This document shows positions 9,014 to 17,757 of a stretch of DNA of 64,000 nucleotides, one piece after another. The first letter of the stretch is position 1. Each line of letters starts with the position of its first letter. Position numbers and translations under genes: made by a program. Under the pieces are notes generated by a model. That model was not told the DNA's origin. It made no database searches and worked only from the letters and a program-made list of their open reading frames with translations. Source of the DNA: Pseudomonas sp. AB6 (lineage in GTDB: Bacteria; Pseudomonadota; Gammaproteobacteria; Pseudomonadales; Pseudomonadaceae); contig NZ_JAVIWJ010000001.1 in assembly GCF_034314105.1 (NCBI RefSeq), positions 3,890,001 through 3,954,000 of the forward strand, written 5' to 3'.

Positions 9014-9334
9014 ATGCGCACCCCGCTGATTGCCGCCACCCTAGGTCTGTTGTTGCTGACCGGCGTGGCCCAGGCACAAACCGTCAAGGCCACCAGTAAT
9101 ATCGTCGTCCGCGCCTTCGGCCGTAGCATTGACTTCACTTCCGACAGCACCACCTCCACACGCGACTCCAAAGTCGTGATTCAAGCCAAAGATGACGCCG
9201 CCAGCTACGTGGCCAGCAAAGGCGATATTCGTGGCGCTCAGCTCGAAGCAGCCTTCGATACCCTTCGCGCGCATCTGCCCGAAGCCCGAAACGCTAATGA
9301 CGAAACGCTGGCTGAAGCCATTCTCGCCTTGTGA
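9014..9334 (+). CDS. secreted DUF2388 protein, paralogue 3
   Basis: 106 residues with a signal peptide (cut near AQA/QT) and the DUF2388 core KVVIQAKDDAASYVASKGDIRGAQLEAA. The ATG at 9014 follows TTGGAG. Its stop overlaps the GTG start of the next gene (GTGA), so the peptidase-like protein is translationally coupled to this paralogue. That is the strongest sign that the DUF2388 proteins and that protein act together. Confidence 0.85.
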   Translation: MRTPLIAATLGLLLLTGVAQAQTVKATSNIVVRAFGRSIDFTSDSTTSTRDSKVVIQAKDDAASYVASKGDIRGAQLEAAFDTLRAHLPEARNANDETLAEAILAL

Positions 9335-11292
9335 GATGCCTTGCCGTCTGGATGTTGACCTGCGCGTTACTGTTGGTCGGTAACAGCGCAGTCGCCGGGT
9401 TAAGCCTCAAACTGGACACCGACGACCTAAGCCAGGCGCAGCAACACGCCAGCCAAATACTGCTTGATGAGGCGATGCAAGACCTTCCGCCCAGGTTTAT
9501 CGCGCACTTGGACCGACGCGTAGACGTTAGCTGGTCCAATGACCTACCCAGCAACGCCTATGGCGAAGCGACCGGCCCACATCATCTCGACCTGAACCGC
9601 AATCTGTTGGCGAGCCTGACTGACGGCTCGGCAGCCACGCAAAAAACCAATCGCCCTCACGGCACTGTCCGCCGCGAAATGCTCGCCACGGTCCTGCACG
9701 AACTCACTCATATTTATGATCGCGCGGCACTGTGGCCTGAAGCCGAGCGCAAATTGATCCTCAATTGCCGGCGTCAAGCCAGCAGCACCGGCAATATCGG
9801 GCTGCCAGACCAATGCCGGGGCGAAACGAAACGGCGCTTCACTCTCAGCGACGACCCACGGTTGCTCGACCTTGCCGGTTGGCCAGAACACGTAGGTCGC
9901 CGTGGTGAGCGCGAAGAGAACAACCGCCAAGTAGCACGTAGCCCGGACATCTACGAAATCAGCAATCCGCGTGAGTTCGTTGCTGTGAACATGGAGTATT
10001 TCCTCCTCGATCCCGATTACGCATGCCGTCGTCCTGGGCTCTACGCGTATTACGAAGACCAGTTCGGCTGGGCTCCGTCGGCCAGAAACGATTGCCCAAC
10101 GTCCTATCCATTCATCAACGCCGGCAGTGATTTTGCTGTGCAGCCCTTGGGCAAGATTGATCCAGAACGTGTTTATGCGGTCGACTACCTATTAGCTGAA
10201 GCCAACCAGAACTGGGTCAGCCGCTGGGGCCATAGCATGCTTCGGCTGGTGATCTGCAAACCTGGGCGGCCACGCGGGCCGGATTGTCGCCTGGACCTTG
10301 ATCAGCACCTGGTGTTGTCGTATCGCGCATTTGTCGGCGACGTACAGCTGTCGAGTTGGGACGGCCTGACGGGCGTTTATCCGTCGAGGCTATTCGTTTT
10401 GCCGCTGTCGCAAGTCATCGATGAATACACCAAAACCGAGCTGCGCAGCCTCGCCTCAGTGCCTATGAACCTGTCGCGTTCAGAGATCAACGATTTGGTG
10501 CAGCACGCGGCCGAAATGCACTGGAGTTACGACGGCAATTACTATTTCATCTCGAACAATTGCGCCGTCGAGACCTTGAAACTATTACGTAGCGGCACTG
10601 ATGACCCCCGCCTCAAAGGCTTGGACAGCATCATTCCTAACGGCCTGCTGGAAGTCCTTGACGCCCGTGGTCTGGCCGACACCAGCGTGTTGAAAGACCC
10701 CCGTGAGGCGCTGCGTCTGGGCTACCGTTTTGACTCGTATCGAGATCGGTACCAGGCGATGTTCGATATTTTGAAGAAAAAGCTCCCGATCCAGCAGAAA
10801 ACGGTCGAAGAATGGCTGACGCTGCCCGCCAAGGAGCGTAACGCTTGGTTCGCCAATGCGGATCTACGCTCTAGCGCCGCCATGCTGTTGTTGGAACAGG
10901 CCAGCTTGCGCAAGCAGTTGTTGTTGGCTCAGGAAGAGGTCAAAAACCGCTACCTTAGTGCTCAGGAACAGAAAGATGGCAGCGTATCCAAAGCCACCGG
11001 CACGCTACGTGAGATTCTTGCCAGCAGTGGCTTCCTCAGTCGCCCGGCAGAATTACTCGGTAGCGCAGGTTATGGCTTGCCCCAGGCGAACGAATGGCAC
11101 CGGCTTGAAGACGAAAGCAGCCAGCGCCAAAAACAATTGCTGCGCTTAACCGGTGACCTGGATAAAGAAGTTCGTGCACTGCTCGAACCCGACCGCGCCG
11201 CAGAAATCGCTGCCAACGAAGCAAACCTGAAGCAGATCGGCCAACACTTGCGCGCTCTGCACAAAGCGGCCGGCGGGCTGGAGTTGCCGTAA
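9331..11292 (+). CDS. DUF4105 protein with N-terminal zinc-peptidase-like domain
   Basis: 653 residues with a signal peptide (cut near AVA/G). Residues about 20-260 hold a HELTH zinc motif (123-127), with a possible glutamate ligand in NPREFVAVNMEYF (about 215-222). Residues about 275-430 match DUF4105: WGHSMLRL with histidine 301 and YYFISNNCAVETL with cysteine 411. That His...Asn-Cys order resembles permuted papain-like (LRAT/NlpC-type) folds. The tail is helical and charged, possibly coiled. Both activities are inferred from motifs. A periplasmic or outer-membrane enzyme acting on envelope protein or peptidoglycan is plausible. The start is a GTG overlapping the DUF2388 stop. Confidence 0.8.
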   Translation: MRCLAVWMLTCALLLVGNSAVAGLSLKLDTDDLSQAQQHASQILLDEAMQDLPPRFIAHLDRRVDVSWSNDLPSNAYGEATGPHHLDLNRNLLASLTDGSAATQKTNRPHGTVRREMLATVLHELTHIYDRAALWPEAERKLILNCRRQASSTGNIGLPDQCRGETKRRFTLSDDPRLLDLAGWPEHVGRRGEREENNRQVARSPDIYEISNPREFVAVNMEYFLLDPDYACRRPGLYAYYEDQFGWAPSARNDCPTSYPFINAGSDFAVQPLGKIDPERVYAVDYLLAEANQNWVSRWGHSMLRLVICKPGRPRGPDCRLDLDQHLVLSYRAFVGDVQLSSWDGLTGVYPSRLFVLPLSQVIDEYTKTELRSLASVPMNLSRSEINDLVQHAAEMHWSYDGNYYFISNNCAVETLKLLRSGTDDPRLKGLDSIIPNGLLEVLDARGLADTSVLKDPREALRLGYRFDSYRDRYQAMFDILKKKLPIQQKTVEEWLTLPAKERNAWFANADLRSSAAMLLLEQASLRKQLLLAQEEVKNRYLSAQEQKDGSVSKATGTLREILASSGFLSRPAELLGSAGYGLPQANEWHRLEDESSQRQKQLLRLTGDLDKEVRALLEPDRAAEIAANEANLKQIGQHLRALHKAAGGLELP

Positions 11293-11377
11293 AAAGATAT
11301 CTAACTCCCTGTACCTGTATGAGCGCTCGGCCTGTTCTACAGCTCATGCCTACTCAACATCTTTACCCATCGAAAGC

Positions 11378-11392
11378 TGGCTGAAAGCTTGC
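11378..11392 (+). promoter_or_regulatory. candidate RpoN (-24/-12) promoter for the citMHS gene
   Basis: TGGCTGAAAGCTTGC keeps the GG and GC dinucleotides 12 bp apart with TGGC and TTGC elements, but the middle of the -24 box departs from TGGCACG. It lies about 200 bp before the transporter start. RpoN control of organic-acid carriers is common in pseudomonads; use of this site is inferred. Confidence 0.4.
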
Positions 11393-11438
11393 CCCTTTAG
11401 GATCGCCTCCGCTGCCGGTGTTAGACCGGTTGCGACAT

Positions 11439-11463
11439 AACAACAATAAACTCAACAACAATG
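11439..11463 (+). promoter_or_regulatory. two Crc/Hfq-type CA motifs in the citMHS leader
   Basis: AACAACAATAA (11439) and AACAACAATG (11454) match the AAnAAnAA catabolite-activity motif bound by Hfq with Crc. The second runs into the ATG of a 25-codon open frame (11461-11538) that ends 53 bp before the transporter. Whether that frame is translated is unknown; no good ribosome site precedes it. Confidence 0.45.
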
Positions 11464-11591
11464 GTGATCCTGATGCCCTCGCATTCCTGCTCCAGCCTAT
11501 TCCCGCTCGAAATCCAAGTGCTGACCTCATTGCGTTGATCTGACCTGCTCAATCCGCATTTCTCACGTCGCGCTGCACCTGGAGTATTTCT

Positions 11592-12899
11592 ATGCTGACC
11601 TTCCTCGGCTTTGCCATGGTCGTTACGTTCATGTATCTGATCATGAGCAAACGCCTGTCCGCCCTGATCGCCCTGATTCTGGTTCCAATCACCTTTGCTT
11701 TAATCGGAGGTTTCGCCGCTGGTATCGGCCCGATGATGCTCGAAGGCATCACCAAGCTCGCACCGACGGGCGTGATGTTGATGTTCGCTATTTTGTACTT
11801 CGCGATGATGATTGACTCTGGCCTTTTCGATCCGGCTGTGCGCCTGATCCTCAAAATGGTCAAAGGCGATCCGGTCAAAGTTTCCGTCGGTACAGCCGTT
11901 CTAGCGTTGGTCGTGTCGCTCGACGGTGACGGTGCAACCACATACATGATCTGCGTGGCCGCCATGCTTCCACTTTACAGTCGCTTGGGCATGAGCCCCC
12001 GAATAATGGCAGGGGTAATCATTCTGGCCGGCGGTGTAATGAACATGACGCCTTGGGGTGGTCCGACCGCACGCGCAGCCAGCGCCCTGCATGTCGATCC
12101 ATCGGCTATCTTCGTGCCGATGATCCCGGCGATGTTAGCTGGCGTAGTTGCGATCCTATTGATCGCTTATGCCTACGGCAGACGCGAGCGTGCTCGCTTG
12201 GGTGAGCTGCACCTGCCGGGAGATGAAGCCGATCACAGTGAAATCAGCGTTTCACAGTTTCCCGACGCGCGTCGGCCGAAACTGATCTGGTTCAACGGCG
12301 GGCTTACATTGGTGCTGATGGCTGCCTTGATCGCTGGCCTGCTACCGTTGCCGGTGCTGTTCATGGTGGCGTTCAGTATTGCGATGATCGTCAATTATCC
12401 TTGCTTGCAAGCGCAAAAAGACCGGATCGCCGCCCACGCCGGCAGCGTTCTGGCTGTCGTAGGACTGATTTTTGCTGCAGGTATCTTCACGGGCATTCTG
12501 TCGGGCACCGGGATGGTCAAGGCTATGTCCGAAAGCCTTTTAGCGGTCATTCCCGATGCGCTCGGGCCGTACCTCGCGGTTATCACCGCGCTGGTTAGCA
12601 TGCCGTTTACCTTCTTCATGTCCAACGATGCGTTCTACTACGGCGTACTGCCTATTCTCGCCGAAGCTGCCAGCCATTACGGCATCACCCCTCTAGAAAT
12701 GGCCCGCGCATCGATTGTCGGTCAACCCGTGCATTTACTAAGCCCGCTGGTACCGTCGACCTATCTATTAGTGGCATTGGCGGGGATTGAATTCGGCGAT
12801 CATCAGCGGTTCACCCTGAAATGGGCAGTGCTGGTTTGCCTATGCATGTTGTTAGCCGCGTTGCTGATGGGAATATTTCCGCTCTACCGCAGTCTATGA
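11592..12899 (+). CDS. CitMHS family citrate-metal:proton symporter
   Basis: 435 residues, about twelve predicted membrane helices. The first half carries SLDGDGATTYMI, with the helix-breaking acidic/glycine motif typical of CitMHS carriers, and the second half the matching FFMSNDAFYYG repeat. The family imports citrate complexed with magnesium or calcium. The ATG at 11592 follows CTGGAG. The roughly 300-bp leader holds a candidate RpoN promoter and CA motifs, consistent with catabolite-repressed citrate uptake. Confidence 0.9.
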   Translation: MLTFLGFAMVVTFMYLIMSKRLSALIALILVPITFALIGGFAAGIGPMMLEGITKLAPTGVMLMFAILYFAMMIDSGLFDPAVRLILKMVKGDPVKVSVGTAVLALVVSLDGDGATTYMICVAAMLPLYSRLGMSPRIMAGVIILAGGVMNMTPWGGPTARAASALHVDPSAIFVPMIPAMLAGVVAILLIAYAYGRRERARLGELHLPGDEADHSEISVSQFPDARRPKLIWFNGGLTLVLMAALIAGLLPLPVLFMVAFSIAMIVNYPCLQAQKDRIAAHAGSVLAVVGLIFAAGIFTGILSGTGMVKAMSESLLAVIPDALGPYLAVITALVSMPFTFFMSNDAFYYGVLPILAEAASHYGITPLEMARASIVGQPVHLLSPLVPSTYLLVALAGIEFGDHQRFTLKWAVLVCLCMLLAALLMGIFPLYRSL

Positions 12900-12950
12900 A
12901 ATGACGATTCACTCCCGGTAAACCGGGGATTAACCGCTTAAGGAATACCT

Positions 12951-13715
12951 ATGGAATGGCTGACCAACCCCGAGCTTTGGGTTGCCTTTTTCACCCTCAC
13001 TGCCTTGGAGATCGTTCTCGGCATCGACAACATCATCATGATCGCGATCCTTGTCGGCCGTATGCCCAAGCCCATGCAACCACGGACGAGAATCTTCGGA
13101 CTCGCGCTGGCCATGGTTACCCGAATCTTGCTGTTGCTGTCGATTACCTGGGTCATGCGCCTGACCTCAGACTTGTTTGTGATTGTCGGCCAGGGTATTT
13201 CCGGACGTGATCTGATTCTGTTTTTCGGCGGTTTATTCCTGCTGTGGAAAAGCTCTCAGGAGATTTATCACGGCATGGAGGGGGAAGAAGAATCCATTGA
13301 TGAGCCAAAGGGTAAAGGCGGCAAGTTCCTATACACCATCATCCAGATCGCGATCATCGACATTGTGTTTTCACTCGACTCAGTGATTACCGCCGTTGGG
13401 ATGGTGTCGCATGTGCCGGTCATGATTGCAGCCATCGTCGCGGCAGTACTTGTGATGATGGCCTGCGCGGGGGTGATCAGCGACTTCATCGACAAGCACC
13501 CGTCGTTGAAGATGCTGGCGCTGTCGTTCTTGATGGTGGTCGGCGTTGTCTTAATCTCAGAAGCGTTCGATGTGCATGTACCCAAAGGTTATGTGTATTT
13601 CGCCATGGCGTTCTCGTTAGCCGTTGAAACCATCAACATAAAAATGCGTAGCTCGATGGAAAAAAAGAAAACACCGAACGAGCCGGTCAGAGCGCGCAGA
13701 GATACTCTCGGCTGA
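12951..13715 (+). CDS. TerC family integral membrane protein
   Basis: 254 residues, about seven membrane helices. The paired acidic motifs LEIVLGIDNIIMI (near residue 22) and IVFSLDSVITAVGM (near 145) are the metal-site repeats of TerC/Alx proteins. The family is linked to manganese export during metal loading and to tellurite resistance. A charged loop (MEGEEESIDEPKGKGGK) separates the halves. AAGGAATACC precedes the ATG. No other ter genes are nearby, so a housekeeping metal-exporter role is more likely than tellurite resistance. Confidence 0.9.
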   Translation: MEWLTNPELWVAFFTLTALEIVLGIDNIIMIAILVGRMPKPMQPRTRIFGLALAMVTRILLLLSITWVMRLTSDLFVIVGQGISGRDLILFFGGLFLLWKSSQEIYHGMEGEEESIDEPKGKGGKFLYTIIQIAIIDIVFSLDSVITAVGMVSHVPVMIAAIVAAVLVMMACAGVISDFIDKHPSLKMLALSFLMVVGVVLISEAFDVHVPKGYVYFAMAFSLAVETINIKMRSSMEKKKTPNEPVRARRDTLG

Positions 13716-13989
13716 TAAACACTCTCTGGCGTCATGACCGGCGAATGGCGAGCAGCTCCGTTTCTTCAGCGCCGATCCACAAAGTGGTACAGAGCCTGAA
13801 AACCAGTTCAGTGCATTTTGAATTGATTGCAGACACGAAGGAGTTCAGTCCCTGGTATTGCAACAGTGCCCATGCGGTACTTCGGACACAGCCGTCTTAT
13901 TCAGCGACGCCGACACCGAACAGCTAATGTGAACGACTTAAGAGCAGAAAAGTCTGTTACACATATCGGCCCGCAAGGAATTTCGTTTT
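13716..13989. other. intergenic; possible remnant of a YbaK/HDOD-type gene
   Basis: A GTG/ATG-less stretch containing an open frame at 13745-13927 whose first residues (APIHKVVQSLKTSSVHFELIAD) recall the opening of YbaK-like deacylase domains. After about 13830 the plausible continuation (EGVQSLVLQQ, TAVLFSDADTEQLM) lies in another frame and stops at 13930. This may be decayed coding DNA; the resemblance is by eye and weak. It also carries the upstream region of the M16 peptidase gene. Confidence 0.25.
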
Positions 13990-15375
13990 ATGCGCTGCCT
14001 GCTGTTTGTCTGTTTTTTGTTAAGTTCGACTACCTTAATGGCCCTGGACCGCTTTCAAGTCGAAGGCTACGAGTTGCACAACGGCCTTCAAATACTACTC
14101 AAACCGGGTGATGGCAAAGGTCATGTCGCCATTCGCCTGGTGGTCGGCGTCGGCTTCGATGACTTTGCCTGCGACGAAAAAGAGCTACCACATTTACTTG
14201 AACATCTTCTGTTCAGCGGCACGGATGACCGCGGAGAAGGGGGCCTTGAGGAACGCATACAATCGCTGGGCGGTGAATGGAATGCGTTTACCAGCAACGC
14301 CGACACCACGTTCGTTATGGAAGCACCCGCCCGAAATCAGCGACAAGCGCTTGATCTGCTGCTGGACATTCTGACCCAAAGCCGCATCAATCAAAACACG
14401 CTGGCTGCCGCCAAAGGGATCGTCGAACATGAAGGCGGCGGCCACTATTCACGCCTGCAACGCTGGCTCGACCATAAGGACATTGGTCATAGTGCCAGCA
14501 AGCAGTTAGCGGTTGAGCTCGGCCTCAAATGCGCCGAGCGGACTGACATTGAATCGCTCTCCCTGGAGCAGGTCGAAAAGGTCCGCATCAACTGGTACGC
14601 CGCGAACAACATGACACTGATCGTCGTCGGCGATCTTGACCGTTTTTTGCCTGGGTACCTTGAGCGTACTTACGGCCAGCTCAGCGCGATTGAACCTGGC
14701 GACCATCCGCCTCTTGCTGCGATCAGCCACATGGCAAAGGCCGAACGCACGCTGACCAAAGGCTGGCTGGGTGAGGGCGCCCAAGTGCATTGGTATTTCC
14801 CTGAGCCCGTACTTGCGCAACAGCATGATGAAACCTATGAATTGCTTCAGAAGTACCTAGACTGGTCGCTATACCGCACATTGCGGTTGAAGGACGGCTT
14901 ATCTTACGGACCTTGGAGCGAGCGCGAAGTCTTTGGCGACACTGGCTTCACTAGCTTGAACGCTGACTTGAGTCGCAATGATATTCAACAGGCGACGCAA
15001 GTCATGCGCGACTTGACCGCGAGCCTGCAAAAAGACGGACTCGACCCCGGAACCTTCGCCCGCATGCAACAGGCGGCTGTGGACAAACAGTCGTGGGCGG
15101 TTCAGGGCAACAGCGCATTGGCCGATTACTACTGGGGATCACTCAGCGACTACGACGACGGTCACTTTGCCGACCCGGCTCGAGAGATAAAGGCCGTCAG
15201 CCTCGACACCGCCAACCAGGCCTTAAGAGGATTGCTGGCACAGAAGGGCTATCTGCGAGTTGAAAAGCCGCTGCTCAACTACGATGAGTTGTATGAATTG
15301 ACTGCCGGGGGCCTTGCGCTGTTAATGCTGGCACTGGCAGTGGTTTACCGCAAACGTAAGCGGAGAATCGGCTAG
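13990..15375 (+). CDS. M16 family zinc metallopeptidase, membrane-anchored
   Basis: 461 residues. A signal peptide is followed by a pitrilysin-type domain with the inverted zinc motif HLLEH (68-72), and a glutamate 76 residues later (E148 in VEHEGG), as the family requires. An inactive-like second M16 half follows. A C-terminal helix (LALLMLALAVVYRKRKRR) anchors it in the inner membrane with a cytoplasmic basic tail. Paired M16 genes are common, but only this single copy is present. It probably degrades peptides in the periplasm. Confidence 0.88.
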   Translation: MRCLLFVCFLLSSTTLMALDRFQVEGYELHNGLQILLKPGDGKGHVAIRLVVGVGFDDFACDEKELPHLLEHLLFSGTDDRGEGGLEERIQSLGGEWNAFTSNADTTFVMEAPARNQRQALDLLLDILTQSRINQNTLAAAKGIVEHEGGGHYSRLQRWLDHKDIGHSASKQLAVELGLKCAERTDIESLSLEQVEKVRINWYAANNMTLIVVGDLDRFLPGYLERTYGQLSAIEPGDHPPLAAISHMAKAERTLTKGWLGEGAQVHWYFPEPVLAQQHDETYELLQKYLDWSLYRTLRLKDGLSYGPWSEREVFGDTGFTSLNADLSRNDIQQATQVMRDLTASLQKDGLDPGTFARMQQAAVDKQSWAVQGNSALADYYWGSLSDYDDGHFADPAREIKAVSLDTANQALRGLLAQKGYLRVEKPLLNYDELYELTAGGLALLMLALAVVYRKRKRRIG

Positions 15376-15475
15376 TCCATTTACAAAGTGCCATCATTTC
15401 GTATCTGCCTGACCATTAACCGAGCAGCATTGCTATTCTGTTGGGGTTTTTTCCTACAACACAGTGAAGTGTCGA

Positions 15476-16600
15476 ATGCTCGACTGGAATCGCTACGTAA
15501 ATCACGTGCTCGAACTGATGAAGCGCTATCCAGGGGTGATTGCGTTTTTCGGTTTTGTATCAGGTATTAGCAGCTTTATTTTGGTTGATCGCCAGGAAAG
15601 TCTGGCGACGTGGATCGCCACGATCATGTTGATTAGCTGGGCGTGGCTGATGCTCGAGAACAGCGTGATGAAGCTATTCACGCAAATTTTCAAACGCGAG
15701 ATTCCAGAGTCATTGCTGCGCTATGGCACGCAGATGATTCATCAAGAAAGTCTATTTTTTGTTTTGCCGTTTTTCTTTATCACCACTACGTGGAACAGTG
15801 GACAGTTAGTGTTTACTAGCCTGCTGGGGGCAGCAGCGTTAATCTCGATCATCGATCCGTTGTACTACCACTGGCTGGCTTCCAAACGCTGGTTGTACTT
15901 GGCTTTTCACACTCTTACGTTATTCGCGGCACTGCTCACAGCGCTGCCGGTGATTTTGCACCTGACTACCGCCGAGAGTTACAAGCTGTCGCTGGGTATT
16001 GCCATGCTGTTGTCGTTTCCTAGCCTGGCCTCAAGCTTTCCGATTAATCATTGGCGACGTATCCCTTTGCTGCTGGCAGTTACACTGATCATTGGCGGCG
16101 GGGGCTGGTGGCTGCGTTCGTGGGTACCGCCAGCGACGCTTTGGCTGACCGAAGTAGCGGTCAGCACTGACTTCGACAATCAGAACCGCACCCCTGGCGA
16201 CAGCGTGGAGGAGGTCAGCGCCAGCCAAGTGCGCAAAGGCGGTCTGTACGCGTACACCGCGATCAATGCACCACGCGGGCTGGACGAACGCATTTACCAC
16301 GTCTGGCAGCACGACGGTCAAGAAGTGGATCGCATAGCACTAGACATTCACGGCGGGCGCAAAGAAGGTTATCGCGCCTGGACGCACAAGGAGCACTTTC
16401 CCGAGGACTCAGCCGGTCTCTGGCAGGTGCGGGTGGAAACTGAAGACGGCCAATTGATCGGCGTCTTACGATTTTTAATCACTGCCACCGATCAGGCCAC
16501 AGTGACTGAGCCGGTCGACGATCCCATGGGCGTAAAACCGCCAGCAGATGATGATCCAGGCCCGGACTCAGAGTCTTCCACCCCAAGGCAACCCAACTAA
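15476..16600 (+). CDS. DUF5924/DUF2914 family membrane protein
   Basis: About 374 residues. The N-terminal half has roughly seven membrane helices (DUF5924). After RSWVPPATLWLTEVAVSTD comes a periplasmic DUF2914 domain (WQVRVETEDGQLIGVLRFLI) and then an acidic, proline-rich tail. The ATG at 15476 is chosen over a GTG 12 bp upstream; neither has a good ribosome site. Function unknown. It ends 11 bp before an Mla-type operon on the same strand and may be cotranscribed, suggesting an envelope role. Confidence 0.75.
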   Translation: MLDWNRYVNHVLELMKRYPGVIAFFGFVSGISSFILVDRQESLATWIATIMLISWAWLMLENSVMKLFTQIFKREIPESLLRYGTQMIHQESLFFVLPFFFITTTWNSGQLVFTSLLGAAALISIIDPLYYHWLASKRWLYLAFHTLTLFAALLTALPVILHLTTAESYKLSLGIAMLLSFPSLASSFPINHWRRIPLLLAVTLIIGGGGWWLRSWVPPATLWLTEVAVSTDFDNQNRTPGDSVEEVSASQVRKGGLYAYTAINAPRGLDERIYHVWQHDGQEVDRIALDIHGGRKEGYRAWTHKEHFPEDSAGLWQVRVETEDGQLIGVLRFLITATDQATVTEPVDDPMGVKPPADDDPGPDSESSTPRQPN

Positions 16601-16611
16601 GCTCGGAGATT

Positions 16612-17757
16612 ATGAACTTACCTTCTGTGGCCGGTAGCGCCTCAATGAACATCGCCAGCAACCCAGCGAGCTTGCGGATTGCTGGCGATTGGACGCTTGC
16701 GCACTATCGCGACCTAAAGCGTCAGATGGGTAATGTGACAGGCCGGTACGACGCCAATACTCCAGTGGACCTCTCTAACATCGGCGACCTTGATACCGCA
16801 GGCGCTTCGTTGTTGGTGGAAATGATCGGCTGCGACCGATTAGGGCAACTGGCGGTCAGTGCACCAGGCCTCTCCACCGCCAGCCGCGCCTTATTGCAAA
16901 CTATTCAAACCGCATTGCACGACTACTGTGAACCGATCAAGGAACCAGAAGCAGCCGTCGGCATGCAGTTGCTGCTGCGAATCGGTAGGGCGGTGGACAC
17001 GATCTGGATCGACACCCTGCAGTTGCTTGGTTTCATTGGACTGATTCTTCAAACCCTGCTGTTTAACGCTATTCGCCCTAGGCGCTGGCGGTTTACTTCG
17101 GTCATTTCCCATGTCGAACAAACCGGCCTGGATGCGGCGCCTATCGTTGCCCTTCTGACGTTTTTGGTCGGCGCCGTGGTGGCATTTCTCGGCGCAACGG
17201 TACTGAAAAGCTTCGGCGCGAGTATTTTCACCGTGGACTTGGTCGCGTTCTCCTTCCTACGCGAGTTTGGCGTGTTGCTGACAGCCATCCTGATGGCAGG
17301 GCGTACGGCCAGCGCCTTCACTGCACAAATTGGTTCGATGAAAGCCAACGAAGAAATCGACGCCATCCGTACCCTTGGCCTGAGCCCCGTGGAATTGTTA
17401 GTCGTACCGCGAATCCTTGCCCTGCTGATCTCGCTGCCGATTCTGACTTTTGTCGCAATGATTTCTGGAATCATCGGCGGCGGCGTGGTCTGCGCGGTGG
17501 CCCTGGATATTTCACCGGCATTGTTTCTCTCGCTGCTGCAAAGCGACATCGGCGTTCAGCACTTTCTGGTGGGTATGATTAAAGCGCCGATTTTCGCTTT
17601 TTTGATCGCCGCTATTGGCTGCCTCGAAGGTTTCAAGGTCAGTGGTAGCGCCGAGTCTGTCGGCGCTCACACCACGTCCGCCGTGGTGCAATCGATCTTT
17701 GTGGTCATCGTGCTGGATGCACTGGCCGCGCTGTTTTATATGGAGATGGGTTGGTGA
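16612..17757 (+). CDS. MlaE-type ABC transporter permease with N-terminal STAS-like domain
   Basis: 381 residues. The first 100 form a STAS-like domain (VDLSNIGDLDTAGASLLVEM), and residues about 130-381 form an MlaE permease with the signature GRTASAFTAQIGSMKANEEIDAIRTLG. It belongs to a phospholipid or hydrophobic-compound transporter spanning the envelope. It overlaps the ATPase gene by 4 bp (GTGA). This set (fused STAS permease, ATPase, MCE protein, lipoprotein) differs from the canonical mlaFEDCB operon. Confidence 0.9.
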   Translation: MNLPSVAGSASMNIASNPASLRIAGDWTLAHYRDLKRQMGNVTGRYDANTPVDLSNIGDLDTAGASLLVEMIGCDRLGQLAVSAPGLSTASRALLQTIQTALHDYCEPIKEPEAAVGMQLLLRIGRAVDTIWIDTLQLLGFIGLILQTLLFNAIRPRRWRFTSVISHVEQTGLDAAPIVALLTFLVGAVVAFLGATVLKSFGASIFTVDLVAFSFLREFGVLLTAILMAGRTASAFTAQIGSMKANEEIDAIRTLGLSPVELLVVPRILALLISLPILTFVAMISGIIGGGVVCAVALDISPALFLSLLQSDIGVQHFLVGMIKAPIFAFLIAAIGCLEGFKVSGSAESVGAHTTSAVVQSIFVVIVLDALAALFYMEMGW

